From: JASEGV01 sp037443545
GTDB taxonomy: Bacteria > Bacteroidota > Ignavibacteria > UBA10030 > BY39
Direction: 5' to 3'
Assembly (NCBI GenBank): GCA_037443545.1
Contig: JBBIOD010000004.1
Span: 1 to 64,000, forward strand
Length of the DNA: 64,000 bases
Below are positions 9,926 through 18,500 of this stretch, in pieces. The translations under genes were made by a program, and so were the position numbers. Positions within the stretch are counted from its first letter, which is position 1. Each line of letters begins with the position of its first letter. The notes beneath the pieces are model-generated. The model had not been told where the DNA came from. It worked only from the letters and a program-made list of their open reading frames with translations, and made no database searches.

Positions 9926-10855
9926 TTATCTAATCTCTTTCAAAATTTTATCGCCGCCGTTTTTCAATAATCTTTCGGCTAATTCTATTCCTAAATTTTC
10001 TGAATATTCGGGAGTTCCCTCAATCGAATCGCGGACAATGCGCTTTCCATCTAAACTTCCGATCAAAGCATCGAGTTTGAAAACTCCAGATTCAATTCTT
10101 CCGAACGCTCCAATCGGAATCTGGCAGCCACCTTCAAGGTGTCGTAGAAGCGCTCGTTCGCCTTTCGCAGAAATTTCAGTAGCCCGATGGTTGAGTTTTA
10201 AAACTATCTCATTTACAGATGCGTCGTCGGTTCGAGCTTCTATTCCGAGCGCACCCTGCCCGACAGCTGGGAGCATTTTATCAAGAGGTAAAATTTGTGT
10301 AATTCGTTTTTCCCAACCTAGCCGCACAACACCGGCGCGTGCAAGTATCATCCCCCCCCAATCCGATTCATCCAATTTTGCAAAACGTGTATTTAGGTTT
10401 CCGCGTATGTCGATAATATGTATTTCACTTCGCCATCTTAATAGCTGGCATTTGCGGCGCAAACTGCCTGTGGCAACAGATGTCCCGATTGGTAAACTAT
10501 CCAAACTACCATACTTGCTTCCAGCAGGTGCAACAAAAACATCGCGAACATCTTCGCGTTTGGTTATAGCTGAAATCGACAAGCCATCGGGAACTTTCGT
10601 AGGAACATCTTTTAAGCTGTGAACGGCAAGGTCGATTCGTTTATCAAGGAGCGCTTCTTCCAATTCTTTAGTGAATAATCCTTTATCTCCGATTTTGGAT
10701 AGGGGCGAGTCTAATATTTTATCGCCTGTGGTTTTAATTAACTCGACTTCAATTTTAATCGTTGGAAAATATTTTTCCAATTCAGCTTTTACCCAGTTAG
10801 TTTGCCACAGGGCAAGTGCGCTTCCACGCGATCCGATAATAATTTTTTCTTTCAT
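9926..10855 (-). CDS. hemC: Hydroxymethylbilane synthase (porphobilinogen deaminase)
   Basis: 309 residues, the normal family length. It condenses four porphobilinogen molecules into hydroxymethylbilane. Seen in the sequence: N-terminal IIIGSRGSALALWQ, catalytic Asp83 in LAVHSLKDVP, ATGSLRRKCQL with the substrate-binding arginines, IDIRGNLNTR, LPAVGQGALGIE, and the cofactor-attachment Cys244 in LEGGCQIPIGA, which carries the dipyrromethane. The gene starts 2 bases after hemA ends, so translation is probably coupled. Confidence 0.96.
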   Translation of the reverse strand: MKEKIIIGSRGSALALWQTNWVKAELEKYFPTIKIEVELIKTTGDKILDSPLSKIGDKGLFTKELEEALLDKRIDLAVHSLKDVPTKVPDGLSISAITKREDVRDVFVAPAGSKYGSLDSLPIGTSVATGSLRRKCQLLRWRSEIHIIDIRGNLNTRFAKLDESDWGGMILARAGVVRLGWEKRITQILPLDKMLPAVGQGALGIEARTDDASVNEIVLKLNHRATEISAKGERALLRHLEGGCQIPIGAFGRIESGVFKLDALIGSLDGKRIVRDSIEGTPEYSENLGIELAERLLKNGGDKILKEIR

Positions 10856-10857
10856 AA

Positions 10858-12129
10858 TTAGTGCTTCTTCTTTTCAAGTCCGAATAAATGACGTAGCAAA
10901 CTAACCTTGTTCATTGTCTCTTCATCGGCTTCGGTGTGCGTTCCGTTCTTTAAGTTTACGATTGGTGTATGTAAAATTTTATTCACAATTCTCTTTGTGA
11001 GAATCTCAACTAACTCTCTGTCATTTTCGCTGAAGCGGTTTATATTTTTCCGCACTTCATCTTCCCTAATTAATTCAAACTGTGTTCGTAATTCTTGTAT
11101 GGTGGGGTAGACTTGAAGCGATCGGAACCAATTATAAAACTGTTCTAATTCTTCAAATACAATTTTTTTTACTTTTGGAATTTCCATTCGCCGTTTCTCT
11201 AAGTTCTTATCTATCATATTGTTAAGAGCGTCGATGTCGTTTAGAAATACGTTATCAATCTTTGATGCTTCTGGATCGATGTTACGCGGAACTCCAATAT
11301 CAATAATAAATAAGGGATTGTTATGCCGCTGCCGCATAGCTCCCTGAATTTGTTGTGCCGTTAATATGTAGGACTGAATTGTGACCGAACTTATAATAAT
11401 ATCAACATTTTTCAATTCAGTGTGAAACGAATCAAAATCGATTACACTGCCATTTAACTCGGAGGCAATGGCTTCAGCTTTTTCGCGCGTGCGGTTTGTA
11501 AAAACCAATTTACCGATGTTTTTGCTTTGTAAATGTTTTGCAGTAAGTTGGGCAGTTTCGCCTGCGCCGATTACAAGGGCAGTATGTTTGTGTAAGTCGG
11601 CGAAAATTTTGTTGGCAAGTTCGACAGCCGCATAACTGACCGAAACTGCTCCCTCGCCAATTTCGGTTTCGGTTCGGGAACGTTTGCCGACGTGAAAAGC
11701 TGTATCGAACAAACGCGCAGTGAGTTTGCCGACAGTTTTCATATTAGATGCGGTTAAATATGCCTCTTTCATCTGGCTTATTATTTGAACGTCGCCTAAA
11801 ACCATCGAATCGATACCCGAAACTACTTTAAATAAATGACTAACTGCGAGAGATGAATGTAGTTCGTAGAAGTGATCGTGCTTTACGATGTCGCCCGAGT
11901 CCTTATTTGAAATCAGTAAATCTACAACTCCTTTTTCTTTTTCTACTTCGTCAATCGGAATTCCGTAAACTTCAGTCCGGTTGCAGGTCGAAATTAACAC
12001 ACACTCGTTGAAAAACTTTTCTTTTAATTGAGGTAAGATGTTTTTGGTTTCTTCTGTAGAATACCAAATTTTTTCACGTACGTCAATCGGAGCAGTCCTG
12101 TGATTTATACCTATTGTAATTAAATTCAT
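10858..12129 (-). CDS. hemA: Glutamyl-tRNA reductase
   Basis: 423 residues. First committed step of the C5 route to 5-aminolevulinate: NADPH-dependent reduction of glutamyl-tRNA to glutamate-1-semialdehyde. The N-terminal catalytic domain shows NHRTAPIDVREK and the nucleophile Cys49 in LISTCNRTEVYG. SGIDSMVLGD and QMKEAY follow. The Rossmann NADPH domain has ALVIGAGETAQLTAKHL and FTNRT-EKAEA. A helical C-terminal dimerisation domain follows. Start is adjacent to the hemX stop (1 base). The organism therefore uses the C5 rather than the Shemin pathway. Confidence 0.96.
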   Translation of the reverse strand: MNLITIGINHRTAPIDVREKIWYSTEETKNILPQLKEKFFNECVLISTCNRTEVYGIPIDEVEKEKGVVDLLISNKDSGDIVKHDHFYELHSSLAVSHLFKVVSGIDSMVLGDVQIISQMKEAYLTASNMKTVGKLTARLFDTAFHVGKRSRTETEIGEGAVSVSYAAVELANKIFADLHKHTALVIGAGETAQLTAKHLQSKNIGKLVFTNRTREKAEAIASELNGSVIDFDSFHTELKNVDIIISSVTIQSYILTAQQIQGAMRQRHNNPLFIIDIGVPRNIDPEASKIDNVFLNDIDALNNMIDKNLEKRRMEIPKVKKIVFEELEQFYNWFRSLQVYPTIQELRTQFELIREDEVRKNINRFSENDRELVEILTKRIVNKILHTPIVNLKNGTHTEADEETMNKVSLLRHLFGLEKKKH

Positions 12130-12130
12130 T

Positions 12131-12955
12131 TTAATAAAACTTATGGAAACCGCTAAAGAACATATTTACTATCGTCATTGAAAAGAATGAAACGATAAAA
12201 CCTAAAATTGAAAGCCAAACGATACGCTTACCTTGCCAGCGAGCAAATCGATTGGCGATGAGGCCCGTTGCATACAGAACCCAGATGAAAACAGTGCCAA
12301 TTAGTTTTGGGTCGGCATACGAAAAAGTTTCAAATGCTTTCGGCAGCCAAACCAATCCGACAACAATTGCAACAGTGAGTAAAACGAAACCAAGTACAGT
12401 TGCGGTCAAACTCATCCTTTCTAAGATTTCTAAATTGGGAAGTCGTTGATAAACAATGCCGAAGCGATTCGATTTGATATCGTGGTAGAGCATCAGATAC
12501 AACATTCCGTAAATAGCAGAAATAGTAATCGCTGAAAATCCTAACAACGCACTTACAACGTGAAAACCGAGCAAGTTGCTGCGTAAAACATCGGGCACGT
12601 TCAATAAATCTTTTATGAACAACGACGAAAAAAGTTGAAAGAAGAATCCGACAATCAAAATGAAGAAACCGGTCGAACGGACCTTTGTTTTAACCTGAAT
12701 ATAGGCGTAAGCCAGAGTAACACTAAAAGAAACTGTTGAGAAGATTTCAAAAATTGTAGTGATGGGTGGATGAGTAAAAGCAACTGTTCTAAGAATCAGA
12801 TAAATGAAATGTACAATTATTAACACGAAGAGAAGGGGTGTTTTTAATGTTTCTGCTGGTTTAGATGATTTAAAAAAAGATTTTCCATAAGCATAAACAA
12901 CCCCTATGTATAAAAACGGAAGAAGAATATTTAACGGGTCAATCAAGAACTTCAT
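12131..12955 (-). CDS. hemX: HemX/CcsA-type cytochrome c assembly family membrane protein
   Basis: 274 residues with about eight hydrophobic membrane segments, matching the CcsA/CcmC/HemX family. The place where true CcsA has the tryptophan-rich WWD haem motif reads FSYADPKLIGTVFIWVLYATGL here. It keeps the DPK core but lacks the Trp cluster, which points to the HemX branch, as in the hemAXCDBL operon of Bacillus. HemX modulates the level of glutamyl-tRNA reductase in Bacillus; whether it does so here is inference from position. First gene of the operon, with a good promoter at 12997-13025. Confidence 0.75.
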   Translation of the reverse strand: MKFLIDPLNILLPFLYIGVVYAYGKSFFKSSKPAETLKTPLLFVLIIVHFIYLILRTVAFTHPPITTIFEIFSTVSFSVTLAYAYIQVKTKVRSTGFFILIVGFFFQLFSSLFIKDLLNVPDVLRSNLLGFHVVSALLGFSAITISAIYGMLYLMLYHDIKSNRFGIVYQRLPNLEILERMSLTATVLGFVLLTVAIVVGLVWLPKAFETFSYADPKLIGTVFIWVLYATGLIANRFARWQGKRIVWLSILGFIVSFFSMTIVNMFFSGFHKFY

Positions 12956-12996
12956 TGTTTTATTTTAAAAATGTTAATTTGGTAATCTTGGATATA

Positions 12997-13025
12997 AAGA
13001 TAATCAACTCGAATGCCATAAGCAA
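12997..13025 (-). promoter_or_regulatory. Sigma70-like promoter of the hem operon
   Basis: On the minus strand: TTGCTT (13025-13020), 17 bases, TATCTT (13002-12997), about 42 bases before the hemX start codon. Divergent from the M20 promoter at 13082. Confidence 0.45.
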
Positions 13026-13081
13026 TTTTTGATGAATAAAAGTGTTTTTAGCATTGTTCTAACGCCCCTTATTAAATTTGA

Positions 13082-13110
13082 TTGCATCTACCGAAAGCGT
13101 TTCTTATATT
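13082..13110 (+). promoter_or_regulatory. Sigma70-like promoter of the M20 dipeptidase gene
   Basis: TTGCAT at 13082-13087, 17 bases, TATATT at 13105-13110, 46 bases before the ATG at 13157. The -10 region also reads TATATTTG, compatible with the Bacteroidota TAnnTTTG form. Its position supports 13157, not the upstream in-frame codon at 13082, as the real start. Confidence 0.5.
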
Positions 13111-13156
13111 TGAGAGCAAAAATTTTATTCAAAAATTAATAAAAGGATCACTTTTT

Positions 13157-14536
13157 ATGGAACGCGTGATGAAACATATAGAGGAAAACAAACAAAACTT
13201 TTTGGATGAATTAAAAGAGTTCATAGCAATTCCAAGCATAAGCACAGGCGAAGAAAATAAAAACGAAGTAGCCCGTTGTGCAAATTGGGTTGCCGATCAT
13301 TTGAAAAGTATCGAGATGAATAATGTGCAGGTTTTTCCGACAGAAGGACACCCGGTCGTTTATGGCGAATGGCTCGGTGCGCCCGGCAAGCCGACGATTC
13401 TGATTTACGGACACTACGATGTTCAACCCGTTGACCCGATTGATCTGTGGAAGTCACCGCCGTTTGAAGCGACCGTGCGTGGCGATAATCTTTATGCCCG
13501 CGGCGCTGCCGACGACAAAGGACAGGTGTTCATACATTTCAAAGCATTCGAAGCTTATATGAAAAATATCGGCAGTCTTCCGATAAACGTTAAGATGATG
13601 ATTGAAGGGGAAGAAGAAGTTGGTAGCCGTAATCTCCCGAAATTTTTAAAAGAACACAAAGATTTATTGAAAGCTGATCTAATTGTTGTATCCGACTCAT
13701 CAATGTTTGCTAAAGGAGTCCCTTCGATATGCTACGGACTTCGCGGCCTGAGTTATATGCAGATCGATTTAGTCGGTCCGAAGGGCGATTTGCATTCAGG
13801 TTCATTCGGCGGTTCAGTACATAATCCGATTCAAGCATTGACTGAAATTGTCGCATCGCTGCACGATAAAAATGGAAAGATTACAATTCCCGGATTTTAT
13901 AAAGATGTTCTTGCGTTAACAAAAAAAGAACGTGATGCTTTTAAAAAACTTCCATGGAACGATAAGAAGTATGCAAAAGAATTAGGCGTTAAACAACTTT
14001 ACGGAGAAAAAGGATTTACAACGCTCGAACGTTTGTGGGCTCGGCCTACACTCGAATGTAACGGAATCTGGGGCGGGTTTACCGGTGAAGGCGCCAAAAC
14101 AGTCCTTCCGTCAAAAGCATCTGCAAAAATTTCTATGCGATTAGTGCCTCATCAAAAGTCGACAAAGATTGCCAAACTATTCGAGAAACATATAAAGAAA
14201 ATTGCACCGAAGACAGTTCAAGTTACTGTTCGAAATTTACACGGCGGCGAAGCTGCGATTACTCCGATAGATAGTCCCGGTGTTATAGCCGCGGTTGAAG
14301 CGCTAGAAAAAGGATTTAACAAAAAACCGTTATACCAGAGAGAAGGGGGTTCAATACCGATTGTGGTCGATTTCAAACAAATCCTCGGGCTCGATACTGT
14401 ACTGCTCGGTTTTGGGTTACCCGATGAAAATGCCCATGCCCCGAATGAGTTCATCAATCTTGATAATTTCTACGGCGGGATAAGAACAGTTGCACATCTG
14501 TTCAATGAGCTGCCAAATTATTTGAAGAAGAAATAA
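13157..14536 (+). CDS. M20 family dipeptidase
   Basis: 459 residues from the ATG at 13157, which has an AAAAGGA ribosome-binding site at 13141 and sits downstream of a good promoter. A longer frame reaches 13082, but that would place the promoter inside the gene. Metal and catalytic positions are present: H86 and D88 (GHYDVQP), D119/D120 (ARGAADDKG), E152-E154 (EGEEEVGS), and a C-terminal His in NAHAPNEF. The dimerisation insert has DLHSGSFGG. No signal peptide, so cytoplasmic. Family members cleave dipeptides or related N-acyl amino acids; the exact substrate is not determined. Confidence 0.9.
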   Translation: MERVMKHIEENKQNFLDELKEFIAIPSISTGEENKNEVARCANWVADHLKSIEMNNVQVFPTEGHPVVYGEWLGAPGKPTILIYGHYDVQPVDPIDLWKSPPFEATVRGDNLYARGAADDKGQVFIHFKAFEAYMKNIGSLPINVKMMIEGEEEVGSRNLPKFLKEHKDLLKADLIVVSDSSMFAKGVPSICYGLRGLSYMQIDLVGPKGDLHSGSFGGSVHNPIQALTEIVASLHDKNGKITIPGFYKDVLALTKKERDAFKKLPWNDKKYAKELGVKQLYGEKGFTTLERLWARPTLECNGIWGGFTGEGAKTVLPSKASAKISMRLVPHQKSTKIAKLFEKHIKKIAPKTVQVTVRNLHGGEAAITPIDSPGVIAAVEALEKGFNKKPLYQREGGSIPIVVDFKQILGLDTVLLGFGLPDENAHAPNEFINLDNFYGGIRTVAHLFNELPNYLKKK

Positions 14537-14551
14537 ATATTAGCACAAATT

Positions 14552-14819
14552 ATGAAGTTTGCACTCACGGAATATATAGAAAGCGTTATTCCGAGCGCTG
14601 TTTATGATGAGTTAGATGATGGATCTTATGCAGGACGGATCCCAAAATCCAAAGGAGTTATAGCATTCGGCAAATCACTCAAAATGTGCGAAGACGAACT
14701 ACAATCAACTTTGGGAAATTGGATACTTGTTCAACTGAAAATAGGGGTACAAATTGCCGGTAATAAATGGCATTAATTAAAATAAGGTTACAAAACGTGT
14801 TGCGATGGCATCCGAGTAA
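14552..14819 (+). pseudogene. hicB: Decayed HicB-type antitoxin
   Basis: The first about 66 residues match HicB antitoxins (AVYDELDDGSYAGRIPKSKGV, then CEDELQSTLGNWILVQLKIG). An extra base at about 14756 shifts the frame, giving an aberrant end GNKWH at 14776. In the corrected frame the usual tail continues as PVINGIN, meets an in-frame TAA at 14778, and runs on as NKVTKRVAMASE to a stop at 14817-14819. Relatives have a leucine codon where this TAA stands. The pair was originally encoded hicB-hicA. Two lesions indicate a relic; a truncated antitoxin of 74 residues could still be made. Confidence 0.75.
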
Positions 14820-14994
14820 ACGACTTGTGTTCATTCATCGTTTGAAAAATATTGGGTTTACTGGTCCGTCTTCCTGTTCAAGGAATGAATTAATTCTCTA
14901 TGCAAACCATCGACTTTCATTTCCGTTGAATACTGGATACTCTGTTTCGCTAGTTAGCATCATGGTTGATGAGGAGGAATCTATTGTTTGTTGA
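14805..14994 (+). pseudogene. hicA: Decayed HicA-type mRNA interferase toxin
   Basis: HPSKRLVFIHRLKNIGFTGP followed by a strand-rich segment is recognisably HicA (double-stranded RNA-binding fold). The likely old start ATG at 14805 is out of frame by one base with the rest. The position normally held by the catalytic His (GGRH in relatives) reads CSRN, an Asn. The C-terminus (IMVDEEESIVC) diverges as if another indel occurred. The open frame that begins at 14767 uses unrelated upstream codons. An active toxin is unlikely. Confidence 0.7.
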
Positions 14995-15020
14995 AAAAAT
15001 AGAATTGGATGAAAGGAATA

Positions 15021-15572
15021 ATGAAAATCTACACAAAAACAGGCGATAAAGGGGAAACCTCGCTTTATGGCGGGAAAAGAGTCTCTAAAGCTGCCATTCG
15101 AATTGAAGCATACGGAACGGTCGATGAGTTGAATACAGTAATTGGTATTTGCTGTGCCTTAAACCCACCTCAACAAGTTGATGATTCACTTGTTAAAATT
15201 CAACATCAACTTTTTACACTCGGAGCCGATTTAGCTTCGCCTTTATCTAACAGAAAAAATAGAGATGTTCCGAGAATCTCTGAAAATGATACAAAGTGTT
15301 TGGAAGAATTAATCGATAAGTTAGATTCTGAAATTGAGCCGCTTCGGAGTTTTATACTCCCTGGTGGCTCATTGCTTTCAGCAAACATTCATTTTGCCCG
15401 GACTGTATGTCGCCGCGCCGAAAGATTGGTCGTTCAACTCTCTTCAAAAGAAAAGATAGGCGCACAGTCTATCATCTATTTAAACCGTCTCTCCGATTTT
15501 TTGTTTGTACTGGCAAGGTGGGTGAACCATCGGCAAAGCAAAAATGAAACAATTTGGACCAGAAAAATATAA
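15021..15572 (+). CDS. pduO: Cob(I)alamin adenosyltransferase, PduO type
   Basis: 183 residues from the ATG at 15021, chosen because AAAGGA lies directly before it; an in-frame ATG at 15009 would overlap that site. The enzyme transfers the 5'-deoxyadenosyl group of ATP to reduced cobalamin. Diagnostic motifs: TKTGDKGETSLYGGKRV (ATP-binding loop), YGTVDELN, GADLASP, FILPGGS, ARTVCRRAER with the substrate-contacting arginines, and YLNRLSDFLFVLAR at the C-terminus. It suggests B12-dependent enzymes elsewhere in the genome. It follows the hicBA relic and may share the transcript from 13082. Confidence 0.93.
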   Translation: MKIYTKTGDKGETSLYGGKRVSKAAIRIEAYGTVDELNTVIGICCALNPPQQVDDSLVKIQHQLFTLGADLASPLSNRKNRDVPRISENDTKCLEELIDKLDSEIEPLRSFILPGGSLLSANIHFARTVCRRAERLVVQLSSKEKIGAQSIIYLNRLSDFLFVLARWVNHRQSKNETIWTRKI

Positions 15573-15593
15573 ATATACAGAAAGAAATTTATA

Positions 15594-18500
15594 ATGAGTA
15601 CACGTCTTCTTTATTTATTTATGATAATCATATTCCTTCCAAACCTTACACATTCCCAAATCAACAAAAATGGTGTTCCAGAAGAAGAAGGAGAAAACCG
15701 TTCGTTGCGTGAAGAATGGTTCTACAAACAGCGGGCGCTGCCGTTTGAAGAGATTCCAGAAAATGCCCGCATGCAGGCTTTTGAACAAGATCAAATTCTT
15801 AGCAAAACTTTTAACAAAAACTTGTTGAAGGTTTCTTACCCCGCTTGGTTAAACGTGGGTCCCTCGCCTGCTGCAACCATGTCGTACAGTCCGCTGTGGG
15901 GAAATATATCCGGAAGAATGAGGAGTGTTGCAATCCATCCACTAAACCCGGATATCATTTACATCGGAGCTGCAAACGGGGGAGTTTGGAAAACCACTAA
16001 CGGCGGTTTGTCGTGGTTTCCATTAACTGAAAATGAAGCGAGTTTAGCTATGGGAGCTATTGCGATCGATCCGAATAATCCAGAAATAATTTATGCGGGA
16101 ACCGGAGAAGCATTGGCTGGATCGAATCGGACCACATACTTTGGTGCTGGTCTTCTTAAATCTACCGATGGAGGAAACTCGTGGACAAGAATTACAAACG
16201 GTTTTGGAAGTAACACACATTTTTCTAAAATTGCTGTCAGGTCGTCCAACTCCAATTTTGTCTATGCGGCACTCGCTCAAGGTTTATGGTATGCTGCTAC
16301 GCCAACCAATCAAGGCATTTGGCGGAGTACGAACGGCGGCACTAACTGGACACGTACTCTCAATGTAACTCGTGCCTTCGATGTAATCATTCATCCTACG
16401 GGGCAAGACACTGTTTATGCTTCGGTTGGCAATGCGGCATCTTCAAGCGGATTTTATAAATCGACCGATGCGGGACAAACTTGGGTTCAGCAAAACAGCG
16501 GATTAGTATCAGCAAGCTCGATTCGGAGAATGCATATTTCTCAATCTCAAAACAATCCATCAATAATTTATTCAACAATATATTCGAGTGATTCTACAAG
16601 GGTTTTTAAAAGTACAAACGGCGGCAGCTCGTGGTTGAGGGCAGGTGGCAATTACTGGTTCGGTGGGATTTGGGGGACTACATATTATGATCAGGGCTGG
16701 TATAATTTGCACATTGCTGTTAATCCAATAAATCCAGATGTTGTATATGTAGGCAATGTTGATTTGATGAGGACTACTAATGGCGGGACAACATGGACCC
16801 GATTAGTAACAAGTTGGGATGGTAAAGCCCACGTCGATCAGCATGCTATGGCTTTCCATCCGACGGAACCAGAAAAAATATTTATCGTGAATGATGGAGG
16901 TATTAATAAATCGACAAACAGTGGTTCTACTTTTACTAGTTTAAATTCCGATTTATCGATCACGCAATTTTATCACATCGCAACGAGTCCGCACGATGTA
17001 ACTCATCTCATCGGCGGCACACAAGACAATGCAACACAGAGGCGTCCTCCAGGAAGTCCTAATTGGGTTGGTGTTATTGGCGGCGACGGCGGTATTTCTG
17101 TATTCGATTACTCTAACCCAAACTACGTTTATGGAGAATACGTCAACGGAAGTATTTACCGAAGCCACGACGGTGGGAATAATTTTTACAGAATTACTTC
17201 AGGTATACTAGAAAGTGGTGCATGGATAACCCCAATTATTATTCATCCTACAATACCAACAACTCTATACACAGCCACATATCGAATTTACAGAACGACC
17301 GACAGAGGGAGTAGCTGGACTCCAATTTCAGATGGTTTGAACGGCACGACTCGCATTAACTCGATGGATATCAGTCGTGTGAATTCGAATCGAATGCTCG
17401 CACTCGCTTCCGAGGGAACAGCTTCGCCGGCAGTTTTCATATCGAGCGACGGTGGGTTTAACTGGCAAAATATTACTTCCGGGTTACCAACTCGGTACAT
17501 GACTCAAGTTCGCTTTCATCCCGATTCATCAAACATTATATTCGTTACGGTTTCAGGATTTGGTACCGGACACGTTTACCGCTCGACTAATTCAGGATCG
17601 AGTTGGACAAATATTTCGATGACGCTTCCCGATATTCCTGCGAACGATATTTTTATCGATCCCACGAATGCTAACACAAGATATTTTGTCGCAACAGATT
17701 TAGGTGTTTACGTTACTGAAAATTCGGGTATGAATTGGGTTAAACTGAGTCAGAATTTTCCTAATACTGCGGCAGTGAGTTTTAGTTATCATTCAGCAAC
17801 TCGTATATTAAGAGTTGGAACTCACGGTAGAGGTATTTTCGAGATGACACTTCCGCAAATCACCGGTAACATCAGCGGTAAAAAATATTTTGACACTGAA
17901 CAGGATAGCTCTATTGCATCTAATTCCGGATTAGCCGGTTGGGTCATTAAATTATACAAAGATGGTTTACCTCAAGCCCGAACAGTTACGGATGGGAATG
18001 GAAATTTTTTGTTTAATTCAATACTACCCGGAACATATACAGTTGAAGAAAGTTTAAATACTGGATGGATGCAAACTTTTCCGCGAGTCAGTTCGCCCAA
18101 TGTTACATTAACTACGTTCGGTTACAACGCTGGCAGTCGTGCTTACGTAGTTTCCCTCGTCGAAGGGGCGAACATAACAAATATTGATTTTGGAAATTTC
18201 CAGTTCGGCTCTATCAGTGGTAAAAAATACTTCGATGTTGAAAGAGACAGTTCGATTGTCGGTAATCAGAAAATAGAAAACTGGGTAATTAAGTTATTTA
18301 AGGAGGGTCTCTTCGAACAGCGGGCAGTTACAAATACAGAGGGTGAATATATTTTTACAAATCTTGGGGTTGGCACCTATACTGTGGAAGAAAGCTTAAA
18401 AACAGATTGGGTTCAAACTTATCCGCGAGTCGGAGCGGCAGGAGTCGTTCAAACAGTTTCTGGAGAAAACGCCGGACCAAGAGCTTACTCGGTAGTGATA

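Noticed and set aside
8996..10622. Long antisense frames opposite hemD (8996-9673) and hemC (9900-10622)
   Set aside because: They mirror strongly supported enzymes, have no recognisable domains and low-complexity Ser/Arg-rich translations.
12956..13156. tRNA or small RNA in the larger gaps
   Set aside because: No cloverleaf-compatible arms or CCA end could be found in this gap or the others inspected by eye.
13082..13156. Upstream start for the M20 dipeptidase
   Set aside because: It would start inside a well-formed promoter and lacks a ribosome-binding site; 13157 has one.
14767..14994. Intact HicA toxin
   Set aside because: The first 14 codons are not HicA-like, the catalytic His position is Asn and the C-terminus diverges.
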